Assembly: GCA_023393165.1 (NCBI GenBank)
Contig: JAEWMJ010000051.1
Location: forward strand, 32,273 to 96,272
Source of the DNA: Bacillota bacterium
Lineage (GTDB): Bacteria; Bacillota; Clostridia; Christensenellales; Christensenellaceae
DNA length: 64,000 nucleotides
Reading direction: 5' to 3'
Made by a program: the position numbers and the translations under genes. Each line of letters starts with the position of its first letter. The stretch's first letter is position 1. Shown piece after piece: positions 36,837 through 46,232 of this stretch. The notes beneath the pieces were generated by a model. That model was given only the letters and a program-made list of their open reading frames with translations, was not told the origin of the DNA and made no database searches.

Positions 36837-37069
36837 AGGACAATTTCATTTTGCGTTGGATTTTCGGCACAAATTTGTCTCTTTTGGCTTGTAACATACC
36901 AAAAGAATTATCATATAATATTTTTAGAAGTTAGCACGAGACATATTTTTAATCGTGCTAAATTTATTTAAAACGGCTGAATAATAGCTAATTTTTATTT
37001 AACATATTGCTACCATTTCAGCTTCCACTTACTACTTATGAAAATTGATCACCTTCAACTCACTAAATA

Positions 37070-37103
37070 GACCCATCCGGAATCAACCGCCGGATGGGTC
37101 TTT
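37070..37103 (+). terminator. Strong terminator after the dehydratase-related pair
   Basis: GACCCATCCGG at 37070-37080 pairs perfectly with CCGGATGGGTC at 37090-37100, followed by TTT. The rest of the 36,837-37,240 gap holds no gene I can support. Confidence 0.7.
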
Positions 37104-37240
37104 ACCCGAATTGATGCATCTTTGGATATGTTTCAAGAATATCAATGCCGAACTGTGCGATTCAATCATCCATTATCTCGCAGTATTTTCAAGCAGGAAC
37201 AGTTTAAAACGTATATTCTCTGCTGGCAATAATCTGCCTG

Positions 37241-38455
37241 TTAATTCATCGTTTTCTGAACAAGCCGGATAATTTTATCATCGGCTGCGTGTGGATCACC
37301 TCTTCCATCCATATTGCTTGTTGTTAAATAAATAGATCCGTCTTCCGCCTGGATGACCTCGCGCAAACGTCCAAATTCACCCTTCAGCCATGACTCTATA
37401 CGATTCACTTTCGTTCCATCTTCATTTAATGAGATGGTAAGCAGTTCTTCTCCGCTCAGTGCGGCTACAAGCAATTTTCCTTGCCATGGTCCTTGATTTA
37501 CAAACGCAATACCGGAAGGCGCCCAGGTATCTTCTCCACTATGTATCAGTGGCTTTTGTATCTTGTCTTCCCTTTCGTCTTCGTCTCCCTGGACGAGAGG
37601 CCAGCCGTAATTAGCTCCAGACTTTATGATATTGATCTCGTCATGCGCCGTCGCGCCATGCTCCGATGCATACAGGGTTCTATCCCGGTTCCACGCCAAG
37701 CCTTGCGGGTTCCGGTGCCCCAAACTATAAACCGCGGAACCGGCAAACGGGTTATCATCAGGTATCCCTCCGTCCAGCTCTATCCGCAGTATCTTCCCGG
37801 CCAAACTTGCTGAATCCTGAGCCAATGCTGCATTCTGTGCGTCCCCTGTTGTTATATATAGCTTTTGATCGGGCCCTATTTTCAATCTTCCTCCGTTATG
37901 AATCCGTCCTCCGGGAATCTTATCAAGAAGAACCCGGTCTATGGACGCCCTATTGTTCCGCTCAATCAATCTGACAACACGGTTATAAATCTGATTGCCT
38001 TCTGCATAGGTATGCATCACGTATATATAATGGTTCTGAGAAAAATTCGGATCAAGTACAATACCCATCAAACCGCCTTCTTCCAGGCTTATAAATGGCT
38101 CGCCAAACGTGATCAGCGGTTGCTGCCGAAGTTTGCCGTCTTCAATCACCCTGATCGTCCCGGACCGCTCAGTAAAATATAGTCTGCCTTCGCCGCTTAC
38201 TGCTATGGCCCAAGGTACATGTAGATTTTCAGCAACCACTTCAGCTTCATAAGGAAAATCGTTTGTTTCAAATACGTTTTTCAAAACAAATTTTCTTTCT
38301 CCGACATCATAACTCATTATATTCATAGTTATTGCCGAATCTAAAGCGCTTTTATGGTTGGCATCAGCAAAACTCACATTAAAAAGCCCCCAAATAAATA
38401 TAAGGGCTCCTATTAAAAGAACAGAATAAATTAAAACATATTTCTTTAATTTCAT
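37241..38455 (-). CDS. PQQ-type sugar (glucose/sorbosone) dehydrogenase, membrane anchored
   Basis: A 404-residue protein from ATG 38455; the ATG at 38461 sits too close to the AAGGGG site. A basic N-terminus and one hydrophobic helix (YVLIYSVLLIGALIFIWGLF) form a signal or anchor. The rest is a GSDH-family (PF07995) six-bladed propeller: NLHVPWAIAVSGEGRLYFTE, GGLMGIVLDPNF, GGRIHNGGRLKIGPD with the catalytic His, and GHRNPQGLAWN. It would oxidise aldoses outside the membrane with bound PQQ, if the host has any; many homologues have no proven cofactor. Confidence 0.85.
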   Translation of the reverse strand: MKLKKYVLIYSVLLIGALIFIWGLFNVSFADANHKSALDSAITMNIMSYDVGERKFVLKNVFETNDFPYEAEVVAENLHVPWAIAVSGEGRLYFTERSGTIRVIEDGKLRQQPLITFGEPFISLEEGGLMGIVLDPNFSQNHYIYVMHTYAEGNQIYNRVVRLIERNNRASIDRVLLDKIPGGRIHNGGRLKIGPDQKLYITTGDAQNAALAQDSASLAGKILRIELDGGIPDDNPFAGSAVYSLGHRNPQGLAWNRDRTLYASEHGATAHDEINIIKSGANYGWPLVQGDEDEREDKIQKPLIHSGEDTWAPSGIAFVNQGPWQGKLLVAALSGEELLTISLNEDGTKVNRIESWLKGEFGRLREVIQAEDGSIYLTTSNMDGRGDPHAADDKIIRLVQKTMN

Positions 38456-38699
38456 GACCATAATTCCCCTTAAAATATCAATTCCAAGTGATTATATGCT
38501 GCCGTTGTCGAAAACTGAGATTCCAAACTTTTCCGTGATAGGTAAACCCATATGTATTTATAAATTTTGTTTTATCCGTATAAAATTATGAGATTGTTTA
38601 AGCTGTTATACTTATTTTTCTCATGCAAATAGATTCATTTCCACACATGCAAATCACCTAAAGCATAGGATATATGTGAATATTTTTAAAAGGAATGTG

Positions 38700-39365
38700 A
38701 TGAATATGTTTAATATGTTATTACCCGGACAACATCAGCTACCCCCGCTGCCATATCCATATAATGCCCTGGAACCCGTAATAAGTGAAAAAGCCCTCAG
38801 AATCCATCATGATAAACACCACAAAGCATATGTGGATGGCTTAAATGAAGCTGAAAACAGCCTGGAGGACGCCCGGCAGACAAATAACTATAAATACATA
38901 AAATACTGGGAAAACGAACTCGCTTTTAATGGTTCCGGCCATATATTGCACAGTATCTTCTGGACAATAATGGCTCCATCCGGGACGAGAAGCCAACCCG
39001 GTAGCAATACCCTTAATCAGATAAATAGTTATTTTGGAAGTTTTAATGCCTTTAAGGATCAATTTAAAAACGCCTCGGAGAAAGTGGAAGCTTCAGGTTG
39101 GGGGATACTTGCATGGCTGCCTGTCTGGGAGCGTCTTGAGATCCTGCAGGCTGAAAAGCATCAGGATTTAACGCAATGGAGCGGAATCCCCATTTTAGTA
39201 TGCGATGTATGGGAGCATGCCTATTATCTCGACTATCAGAATAAACGTAAGGACTATATCAATGCATGGTGGAACTTGGTTAACTGGAACGAAGTCGAAA
39301 ACAGGCTGGTTCAGGCAATGAACGGTCAGTTGCCGGTTTTCGCCAAGGTGTTCAATTATTATTAA
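38700..39365 (+). CDS. Iron/manganese superoxide dismutase
   Basis: A 221-residue enzyme from ATG 38700 (AAAAGGA site; the GTG at 38676 lies upstream of that site). It has all features of the Fe/Mn family: IHHDKHHKAYVDGLN and SGHILHSIFW with metal-binding His, then CDVWEHAYYLDYQ with the Asp and His ligands. It converts superoxide to peroxide and oxygen. No signal peptide; it may be cytosolic or spore-associated as in related spore formers. Confidence 0.93.
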   Translation: MNMFNMLLPGQHQLPPLPYPYNALEPVISEKALRIHHDKHHKAYVDGLNEAENSLEDARQTNNYKYIKYWENELAFNGSGHILHSIFWTIMAPSGTRSQPGSNTLNQINSYFGSFNAFKDQFKNASEKVEASGWGILAWLPVWERLEILQAEKHQDLTQWSGIPILVCDVWEHAYYLDYQNKRKDYINAWWNLVNWNEVENRLVQAMNGQLPVFAKVFNYY

Positions 39366-39436
39366 AAATATAAATACATATATTTCATACAACAATATTT
39401 TTTTACCTAAATTCGATTCCCTTCATATCATTGTAT

Positions 39437-39490
39437 AAAAAAGGCACTATTCGTAACAGTACCTTTTTTATTGGTGACCCCAAGGGGATT
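39437..39490 (-). repeat. tRNA-Glu 3'-end relic with its own hairpin (relic 1)
   Basis: TGGTGACCCCAAGGGGATT at 39472-39490 equals the complement of the last 19 bases of tRNA-Glu(CTC) at 60333. Directly downstream on the minus strand is a hairpin (39437-39469) with an A/T-run stem typical of a terminator. A leftover att-type site. Confidence 0.7.
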
Positions 39491-39502
39491 TTTCCGCTTC
39501 GC

Positions 39503-39609
39503 TATGGGCTCGCGGTTCAATCGTCAGGGCTCTTTCCCGCTCGCCTCATGCTCAGTGAAACCTCCATTCCCTTCATCGTCCACCGGACGCGCTCATTCCG
39601 GTTTCCCTG
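39503..39609. repeat. Dispersed GC-rich repeat, second locus
   Basis: TATGGGCTCGCGGTTCAATC at 39503-39522, then CCGCTCGCCTCAT at 39537 and a CTCATGCTCAGTGAAA unit from 39545. Same blocks, order and spacing as at 6447-6660 in the prophage. It abuts tRNA-Glu relic 1. Confidence 0.65.
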
Positions 39610-39612
39610 TAA

Positions 39613-39693
39613 GGGGGTTCGAATCCACTTGATATTACGCAATAAAAAACGCCGGACGTTTCCCGTCCGACGCGTTTTTTTTGGTGACCCCAA
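39613..39693. repeat. T-arm-like fragment, hairpin and tRNA-Glu relic 2
   Basis: GGGGGTTCGAATCC (39613, plus strand) looks like a tRNA T-arm. It is followed by a GC-rich hairpin with T-run (39649-39681) and then TGGTGACCCCAA (39682-39693), the complement of the last 12 bases of tRNA-Glu. Same arrangement as relic 3 at 47.6 kb. Confidence 0.55.
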
Positions 39694-39795
39694 CCCGAAT
39701 CAGTCCGTATCCAAAATTTAAGGAGTGGGTTTATGTGATTGACAATTCGGATTATCGCAGATAAATATTAAACCTTTCAATTGGATTACCCATGC

Positions 39796-39823
39796 GAGGG
39801 TTCGAATCCCTCTTTCTCCGCCA
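39796..39823 (+). tRNA. 3' fragment of a tRNA-Ser-like gene
   Basis: GAGGG TTCGAAT CCCTC T-arm, TTTCTCC acceptor strand, discriminator G and CCA, all on the plus strand, as in Bacillota tRNA-Ser. A terminator-like GTCCGAT/ATCGGGC hairpin follows. No 5' part of a tRNA is found upstream, so it is a relic, probably an old integration junction. Confidence 0.6.
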
Positions 39824-39828
39824 CATTT

Positions 39829-41624
39829 TGTCTGAAAAGTCCGATTTTATCGGGCTTTTTGGCATTTATTAATGCTTTTTTATGGTCATTTTTTTAGAGT
39901 TACAAAGGACCGCGGCTCACATTGCCGCAATCAAGGCTTCTGTTCCCACCATATTGATCGCCCGTTTCAGATTATATGCAAGGAAGCTGAGGCCTAACTC
40001 GGCTGTGGCCTTTTCCTTGCCCTTGCAAAGAAGATAATGCGCCCCGTGATGCCATTTTACCGTCCCGAACGGATGCTCGGACAGACACATCCGCTCTTTG
40101 ATTTTTTCGGGATCAGGCCGTATATGCAACATCACCTTCTTTTTGTTTCCGTAATCCTTCCGGTCCAGCGTGTGGTTGTATGGATTGGGGGATATCCCTT
40201 CGGGTACCGGATTGAGTTTGCGGGAAGGATCGCCATACATCTGTACCGGCACATAGCTTGTGTCCGGGCCAAAGCTCACCGTCTTATGTCCTTTTCCACC
40301 CGTACACCGGTTTGGGCATTGCCTGCACGCATCTTTGTTTGCATAGATCGTATTCTTGCCTCGCTTTTTGAGCGGGGCCAGCCTGTTTCCCATGGGGCAG
40401 GTCACTGTGCCGTCTCCGTTTAAGCTGAAACAACTCAGTATACGTGGTTCATGAAGCTCCACCCGGATGCCGGTCCCTTCGTAACAGGCCGGAAGAACGC
40501 CCGCCGCTATGCATTTCTGGATATCCTCCGGTTTTGTGGAATTACGCTCCTGTTCTGTAATACTGTTTTCCACATACTCCAGCGCATAGATCCGTTCCTC
40601 TTTGTCGTATTTGAGTGCTACATTCGGGACGATGCCATTCATCACACAGTCAAGAATGTCCTTCCGGCTGTCATACCCCTTATCCGCCACAACTTCCAGA
40701 GTTTCCGTTTCAAGCATTCCTTTGGCACTGTCCGCAACCTGTTTGAGCAGGCCTTGGTCGGTATTGTGATTTGTGACCTCGTATTCCGCTATCAGGTGGC
40801 TTCCGCCATCCACTGCGGTCTGCACATTGTAGCAGCAGTGGAATCCGTCCTTGCTGTGCATACGCCGCGCGTCTGGGTCCGTCAGTAAAAGCTGCGTTTC
40901 GCCGCTGTCGGTCAGTTCTTTCAGATATCCCTGATACTTTTCCTTCCGCTCCGTCAGCTCACGCACGGCCTCTTTGATTTGCTCAGGCGTTAAAGGGCGG
41001 GTATCCGCTTCGGCAGCATCTTCCCGGTCCATCTGCGAAAGATACTCTGCGATATGACCGTCGATCCGTTGCAGCTTCTTTTCCAGTATCTCCGCGTTAT
41101 ACGCATTATCCTTGCTGTTGACCGCCCGGAATTTCGAACCATCCACTGCCAATAGCTCTTTCCTGTATAACCCCAGCTTCATGCATATCTTTACAAACGC
41201 GCGGAATACATTTTTGAGTGCTGCCGTGTTGTTTTTGCGAAAGTCCGCGATAGTCCGGAAATCCGGCTTAAGCTTGCCAAGCAGGTAAAACAGTTCGATG
41301 TTTTTGGCGCATTCCGCCATGAGCTTGCGGCTGGAGCGGATTTTATTGAAATATCCGTACACATAGAGCCGGAGCAGGTCGCGCGGGTCATAAGGCGGCC
41401 GTCCGGTTTCGTTGGGCTCCGCCCGTACAAAGCCTGCTTCTTTTAAATCCAGTCCGTTTACAAACGCATCAATCACCCGCACAGAGTTGTCTTCTCCTAT
41501 GTAATCTTCGATGCAGTCCGGCAGCAGCGTGATCTGCCTGCGGTCCTGACCTTCTATATATCTCATACCATCAACCGGTCCTTGCTTTGATGCTTTTATT
41601 ATACCATGTGCCGGTTTTCGGACA
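39829..41624 (-). mobile_element. IS1182-type insertion sequence
   Basis: Tentative terminal inverted repeats: TGTCTGAAAAGTCCG at 39829-39843 and the complement of TGTCCGAAAACCGG at 41611-41624, enclosing a single transposase gene. No target duplication is evident. It is inserted within 6 bases of the tRNA-Ser 3' relic. Confidence 0.65.
39917..41566 (-). CDS. IS1182-family transposase
   Basis: A 549-residue DDE transposase from ATG 41566, where family members start (MRYIEGQDRRQITLLPDCIE). N-terminal DUF772-type domain: RPPYDPRDLLRLYVYGYFNK and FRTIADFRKNN. The catalytic core includes LLAVDGSKFRAVNS, GSHLIAEYEVTNHNTDQGLL and VVADKGYDS. A C-terminal Cys cluster (CRQCPNRC) resembles a zinc site of the family. 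Full length and uninterrupted, so it may be active. Confidence 0.9.
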   Translation of the reverse strand: MRYIEGQDRRQITLLPDCIEDYIGEDNSVRVIDAFVNGLDLKEAGFVRAEPNETGRPPYDPRDLLRLYVYGYFNKIRSSRKLMAECAKNIELFYLLGKLKPDFRTIADFRKNNTAALKNVFRAFVKICMKLGLYRKELLAVDGSKFRAVNSKDNAYNAEILEKKLQRIDGHIAEYLSQMDREDAAEADTRPLTPEQIKEAVRELTERKEKYQGYLKELTDSGETQLLLTDPDARRMHSKDGFHCCYNVQTAVDGGSHLIAEYEVTNHNTDQGLLKQVADSAKGMLETETLEVVADKGYDSRKDILDCVMNGIVPNVALKYDKEERIYALEYVENSITEQERNSTKPEDIQKCIAAGVLPACYEGTGIRVELHEPRILSCFSLNGDGTVTCPMGNRLAPLKKRGKNTIYANKDACRQCPNRCTGGKGHKTVSFGPDTSYVPVQMYGDPSRKLNPVPEGISPNPYNHTLDRKDYGNKKKVMLHIRPDPEKIKERMCLSEHPFGTVKWHHGAHYLLCKGKEKATAELGLSFLAYNLKRAINMVGTEALIAAM

Positions 41625-41636
41625 GTCTGGCCAAGG

Positions 41637-41664
41637 AAAAACCGCATTGCAATGCGGTTTTTTT
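41637..41664. terminator. Bidirectional terminator
   Basis: AAAAACCGCATTGC followed by GCAATGCGG-type arm and TTTTTTT: a perfect hairpin with A and T runs on both sides, just outside the insertion sequence. Confidence 0.75.
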
Positions 41665-41825
41665 GCGTTTATTTAAAGATAAAAAACCCCTTTTGAATTT
41701 GAACCCATGAGGAAAACATGCCCCTTTTCAAGAATTTGCTCATATATTACCCCTAAACCAACATTGGCAATATTAATGCAGCCTATTGATGAATGAATTA
41801 TAATTGCGATACCCGGACTGTCGGT

Positions 41826-43814
41826 TCACCCCCGGTCTTCGGGCAGCGGCAGGGAGAACGTCACTTTTGTACCCGCGCCGGGCTTGCTTTCAAACGTGAT
41901 CGTGCCGCCGTGTTCTTCCACAATATGCTTACAGATATAAAGCCCAAGTCCGGTACCGGTCTCGCTTCTGCCGCAGCTTTGGCTGTGAAAGCGGGTAAAG
42001 AGCATGGGGAACTCCTCCGGCGCTATGCCCGAGCCGGTATCGGCTACCGAGACCTCCATAAAACCCTGGACCTGCTGCGCGGCAACGGTGATTACACCCT
42101 GCATTGTGTGCCGGACGGCATTCGCGATAAGGTTCACCAGCACCTGCTTGATCCGTCCTGAATCCACGTTGACCACCGGCAGGTCGGGGCTTGCTTTGAT
42201 CTCCAGGTGATTTCCATTTTTATTTAATACAGGAAAATGCGTTTCCACCGCCCGGTAGATCAGCTCGTCGATGTGGCAGGGGCGCTTGTTCAGCACCATC
42301 CGCCCCTCTTCAATACGGGTCACGTCCAAAAACTGCCCGACCATCAGGGCCAGGCGGTCGGCCTCGGAGGCAATAATGCTCATTCTTTCCCGCACTGCGT
42401 CATTTTCCGCTCCCGAAAGCTGGGATCGCGAAAGCTGCGCGTGCCCGGATACCACCGTCAGCGGCGTTTTCAGCTCATGCGACACATTGGCCAAAAATTC
42501 TGTCTTCAGGCGGTTCAGCTCCTCCAACGTTTCCTTTTCTGCCGCGGTCCTCCGCTCGGCTTCCTTTGCGTCCGCCAACAGCTGGTTGCTCATGAACAAC
42601 AGGGACCCCGTTTGCGCCAGCACAAATACCAGCATTGCAATTTCGCTCACCGGAGCGTTGGACACCGCATCGCCAAAAATATCGCTGTACATGATGATAT
42701 CGCCCACGGCTGCCAGAAAAAACACCGCAATGCCGTACAGAACGGCTGCTTGTTCACCCGTGGGCCTGCGCATCGTCCAGAACAGGCCGGAAACCCCGGG
42801 CACAATGCAAATAACCAGCAACGCCTGATAGTATTGCAAAACAGACGTGTAAAAGACGGAATCGGCAAACAGCACGCAAAGACCGTAAACGCCCGATCCT
42901 ATGATGGCTGCGTATTGTATCACTTTCAAAAATTTGCTTTTTGCATACTGCCCAAGGTAAAGCGAAAGAAAAATCGTCAACAGCACAACGCTTAAGTATT
43001 CCAGCATAAAAGATACATTGCCCGATATGAACGAAAAGCGCGTCCACGCCTGGCTTTGGATGCATTCGCGCAGCGCCATGGCAAGGCAGGCCAGCGCAAA
43101 GTACAGGGTCGCCCGTGTGCGCCGCAGCAGCAGGTAAACACACAAAAGCAGCGCCGCCGCGCAAATAAGCGCGCCCATAACAAGGAAGCCTTTCCATTCG
43201 TCGGTCAGCCCGGTTGTTTGCCCCCCGGCGGGTTGCAGGTGCAGCGTGGCCAGCCGCGCGCCACTTTTGAAGTGGTAAAACTGCGCCGAGGCAAGGAGGA
43301 TATCCATTTTTCCATCTGTCGGCGACGCGTAGCATGTAATGTTATTTTCCCAAACTTCGGTATCTTGCTTCGTGGTTCCCGGCCGACCGGTTTGCCCTGC
43401 CAACCTGCCGTTTACATAAACCATCATGGCATGACGGCCCGACAGGCTGAAAGTCAGCGCATACACCCGACCGGTATCGGGCAGTTTGAGTACAAACCGC
43501 TGCGAAAGGTAATCGGCGCGAAGCGCATCATAGCCCGCCGAACTTTCCGGCACAGCGGTATCTGCGGTCTCCGGGGTCAGGAGGATATTGGGATAATAGG
43601 TCGGGCCGGGAGGCAGTATGACGGCGGTTTTCTCCAGATCCCCGATGACGGTCAAATCGTATATGCCGCCGCTTTCTTCCACGGTCACGCTTTCCGGCCG
43701 GCTATTTTCCATCCACGGCAGCCTGACCAGCACCATAAGCAGCGCGATCGTCAGCACCGCTGCAAGCAGGACAAACGCAAGCCTGTGCTTCCTGATCTGG
43801 TTATAAATCCCCAT
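41826..43814 (-). CDS. 7TM-DISM-type sensor histidine kinase
   Basis: A 662-residue kinase starting at ATG 43814 (MGIYNQIRKHR; the ribosome site GGGGGT is close to it, so the start is uncertain). One N-terminal helix, an extracytoplasmic beta domain (about 50-220) resembling the 7TMR-DISM jelly roll, seven hydrophobic helices, then HisKA (NVSHELKTPLTVVSGH) and HATPase (NLIANAVRH, DTGSGIAPEE, GTGLGLYICKHI). It is followed on the opposite strand 2.8 kb away by an OmpR-type regulator that is the natural partner; two lipoproteins of the same strand lie between. Confidence 0.88.
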   Translation of the reverse strand: MGIYNQIRKHRLAFVLLAAVLTIALLMVLVRLPWMENSRPESVTVEESGGIYDLTVIGDLEKTAVILPPGPTYYPNILLTPETADTAVPESSAGYDALRADYLSQRFVLKLPDTGRVYALTFSLSGRHAMMVYVNGRLAGQTGRPGTTKQDTEVWENNITCYASPTDGKMDILLASAQFYHFKSGARLATLHLQPAGGQTTGLTDEWKGFLVMGALICAAALLLCVYLLLRRTRATLYFALACLAMALRECIQSQAWTRFSFISGNVSFMLEYLSVVLLTIFLSLYLGQYAKSKFLKVIQYAAIIGSGVYGLCVLFADSVFYTSVLQYYQALLVICIVPGVSGLFWTMRRPTGEQAAVLYGIAVFFLAAVGDIIMYSDIFGDAVSNAPVSEIAMLVFVLAQTGSLLFMSNQLLADAKEAERRTAAEKETLEELNRLKTEFLANVSHELKTPLTVVSGHAQLSRSQLSGAENDAVRERMSIIASEADRLALMVGQFLDVTRIEEGRMVLNKRPCHIDELIYRAVETHFPVLNKNGNHLEIKASPDLPVVNVDSGRIKQVLVNLIANAVRHTMQGVITVAAQQVQGFMEVSVADTGSGIAPEEFPMLFTRFHSQSCGRSETGTGLGLYICKHIVEEHGGTITFESKPGAGTKVTFSLPLPEDRG

Positions 43815-43934
43815 CACCCCCGTGCATCTGTTATTCCTATTGTAATGTATACAAAACAAAGCCACAAGCCTTGAAAATCATAGTTCTCAAGGCTTGAGGT
43901 TTGTTTTTATTTCCTTCAACCGCTGGGGCCCGGC

Positions 43935-45173
43935 CTAATAGTATTCGCCGTAGTCGCCGGGGTCGGACCATTCATCGTCGCCATCGCCCGGGTCGGACCA
44001 CGGGTCGTAACCGTCGTCATACGTGTCGCCCGGATCGGACCATTCGTCATTGCCGTCGCCCGGGTCGGACCACGGGTCGTAATCGTTCGATTCATACCAC
44101 TGGCCGTCCTCATAATACCCGTAGTCGCCGGGGTCGGACCAGGTGGAGCCGCTGCCCGAGGTGTCGGGCGTGGTCCATCCGTCGCCGAAGCTGATGTCAT
44201 TGATGATATTGCTGGCAATGCCGAAATAGTTTTGTATAGCGCCCTCGTCGGCCAGCGTGAAAAACGCCAGGATATAGCCTGTATGTCCATAGTAACGGCA
44301 CTCCAGCACGCCGTGCACGGGCGTGTCGGCAGCCTGCTTAAAGACCTCTCCCGACATCCAGACATAGTTTACAGCCGAATAATAGGTTCCCCCGTCCACA
44401 AACTCAGTGCCAACGGTCTGGATGAGCATGCCGGGGAACTGGATGTCACAGATTTTGGGGGAAATTTCAGCCATTGCGGCCTGCGCGGTTTTGCTTGAAC
44501 TGAGACGCTCATCATAGCTTCCCTGCAGTGCAATCAGATCTACTATGATCACCTCATGGTTATCCGGGTCGTTAACGGCGTCCAGCTGCAGGAAACGCTC
44601 ATTGGAGAGCGCCACCTTCATTGTGGAAGGATACGGGATCACCAGGCTTTCATAGCCGGGCAATGCAATAGAAGCGTCGAGCGGATCGCTGGGCGTGGGC
44701 GCGGCCACAACCACCTCGGACGGCTCCGGGGCAGCGGCTTCTTCGGTTTCTCCCGTATCTCCCCATTCAAACTCGCCCGCAACCGTGACAGGGTCGCCGT
44801 TTTTTGGCGTCACCACCGCTTCCCAGCCGTCGTCTGTGGAAACGAGTTTGACCACAGCGCCGTTGGAAAGCGGCAGGCCGTTAAAATAATAGTAATCGTT
44901 CTCCGCGTCTACGGCCAGAATGGCGTATTCCTTGGTGTCTTCCGGCTCCACGGACACTTCTATGCTGTCGTTATCCGCAAGCACATCGTCTTTGAGAAGG
45001 GATTTTCCCATATCCTCATCGTCCGCCTGACCGATATACAGCTCTGCGATATCATAATCCAGCTTGTTGGTCACAGTGACCGTCCATTCCGAGTCGCCTC
45101 CGCAAGAGGAGAGCAGCACACATGCCAACGCAAGCACAAGGCAACATACGGTTATCTTTTTTACACGTTTCAT
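43935..45173 (-). CDS. Lipoprotein with five WSDPGD repeats
   Basis: A 412-residue lipoprotein with lipobox LLSSC (about 19-23). The N-terminal third resembles a small beta domain on intrinsic stress or nutrient status (LDYDIAELYIGQADDE), and the middle part is a globular domain. The C-terminal 70 residues are five repeats of WSDPGD separated by D/Y/E/G-rich linkers, very acidic and probably disordered and calcium- or wall-interacting. The DNA repeats are near-identical, so copy number may vary. Operon-like with the next lipoprotein. Confidence 0.75.
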   Translation of the reverse strand: MKRVKKITVCCLVLALACVLLSSCGGDSEWTVTVTNKLDYDIAELYIGQADDEDMGKSLLKDDVLADNDSIEVSVEPEDTKEYAILAVDAENDYYYFNGLPLSNGAVVKLVSTDDGWEAVVTPKNGDPVTVAGEFEWGDTGETEEAAAPEPSEVVVAAPTPSDPLDASIALPGYESLVIPYPSTMKVALSNERFLQLDAVNDPDNHEVIIVDLIALQGSYDERLSSSKTAQAAMAEISPKICDIQFPGMLIQTVGTEFVDGGTYYSAVNYVWMSGEVFKQAADTPVHGVLECRYYGHTGYILAFFTLADEGAIQNYFGIASNIINDISFGDGWTTPDTSGSGSTWSDPGDYGYYEDGQWYESNDYDPWSDPGDGNDEWSDPGDTYDDGYDPWSDPGDGDDEWSDPGDYGEYY

Positions 45174-45230
45174 AAATCATACCTCCATTCGGAAGCTTTC
45201 CCAAGGCCAAGCGCCCGCAAAGCTTTTCCG

Positions 45231-45824
45231 TTATTCCTCGGTCTGGAAAACCATTTCCTTATCCATTGTCAACGTACTCCTGTCCTGGGACAGTGTGGGC
45301 GAATAGGATTCGTCTTCTTCACTGGTCATGGTCAGCTTGCCCTTATCCAATTCATAAGTGCCCTCTGCAATGTATTCCGACTCGTCGTAGTCGTAGATCT
45401 CCCATGAATCTTCATAAAAGGTCAGTTCATACTCCGTGTCCTCCTGTACCCAGGTACGGTTCATCAGTTCAGACAGCGTAAAGGCCGGAACCTCTTTTTT
45501 CTCTCCCCGTTCAAACGATAGTCCCATATCTTCATTTGTCAGCGTGTCTTTTCCGTCAAACTCCAGGTCTAATGTCTCTGTCTCCGAATCATATTCCAAT
45601 ATCAGCTTTATGCCCTCGTCCCTTTCCGTCCATTCGGCCGGAAGAACGATATCCTCGGAGCCTTCGTATATCTGCGCCGTTCCGTCCTCCAGCAAATTGA
45701 TGTACATGTCTTCATCTTCCATATACCATGTTCCCGACGTAAAGCTAGAGCCGCAGCCACCCAGCAGCACCGTGAGCGCCGCCAGCATGATCACGGCAAT
45801 AAGTCCTGCAAATTTCCTTTTCAT
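45231..45824 (-). CDS. Small acidic lipoprotein
   Basis: A 197-residue lipoprotein with lipobox LLGGC (about 20-24). Two copies of a short beta-rich unit (TWYMEDEDMYINLLEDGTAQIY and TWVQEDTEYELTFYEDSWEIY, here shortened) resemble lipocalin-like or DUF-type repeats in clostridial lipoproteins. Encoded 57 bases before the repeat lipoprotein on the same strand; both may signal to the adjacent kinase. Confidence 0.72.
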   Translation of the reverse strand: MKRKFAGLIAVIMLAALTVLLGGCGSSFTSGTWYMEDEDMYINLLEDGTAQIYEGSEDIVLPAEWTERDEGIKLILEYDSETETLDLEFDGKDTLTNEDMGLSFERGEKKEVPAFTLSELMNRTWVQEDTEYELTFYEDSWEIYDYDESEYIAEGTYELDKGKLTMTSEEDESYSPTLSQDRSTLTMDKEMVFQTEE

Positions 45825-45979
45825 TTTTTACCTCCTAATATATTTTGAAAATCCGGCGCCCCGGCGCCCGTTTTCTTTAAAATTGACCTCCGCCGACACA
45901 TATGCGCGGTTCTTGTATGCTGTTCTCCCTCCATCAGCGAAACCACTTCTGAACGCGGCAGGCTGCCGGATTCAGCCGA

Positions 45980-46159
45980 TTACCATAACCAGCAGCAGAC
46001 CGGCGGCACTGTAAAAAAGCATATCGCTGCAAGCACGCCAAAAATTATTGTTAAGGGGAGAAATGCCGGCGCAGAGGTTTTCTTTTTGAATCAATGGCAG
46101 GCCAATGCACCCGCCAGCAGCGCTGCGCCCGCCAGCGCAGAAATCCACACCTCCACCAT
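45980..46159 (-). pseudogene. Small two-helix membrane ORF split by an in-frame TGA
   Basis: From ATG 46159 (AGAGGCGAA site): MVEVWISALAGAALLAGALA, then C-H and TGA at 46093-46091. The same frame continues FKKKTSAPAFLPLTIIFGVL and AAICFFTVPP to TAA at 45982. Together it would be a 59-codon, two-helix membrane protein with TGA at a position where Trp would fit. Probably a recent nonsense mutation. The 45,825-46,232 gap shows nothing else. Confidence 0.4.
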
Positions 46160-46232
46160 TTCGCCTCTTTTTACCGTTCAGGCCGCACGCCGTCCGGGCC
46201 CCGGGCCAATGTACGGCCGGGGTTCCCGTGTC

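Noticed and set aside
37045..37272. 75-residue plus-strand frame
   Set aside because: It spans the terminator at 37070 and runs into the opposite gene.
39437..39700. A further intact tRNA gene
   Set aside because: Only 3' ends and T-arm pieces are present; no acceptor or anticodon arms upstream.
43935..44160. Tandem DNA repeats read as a CRISPR-like array
   Set aside because: They are in frame and encode WSDPGD repeats of a lipoprotein.
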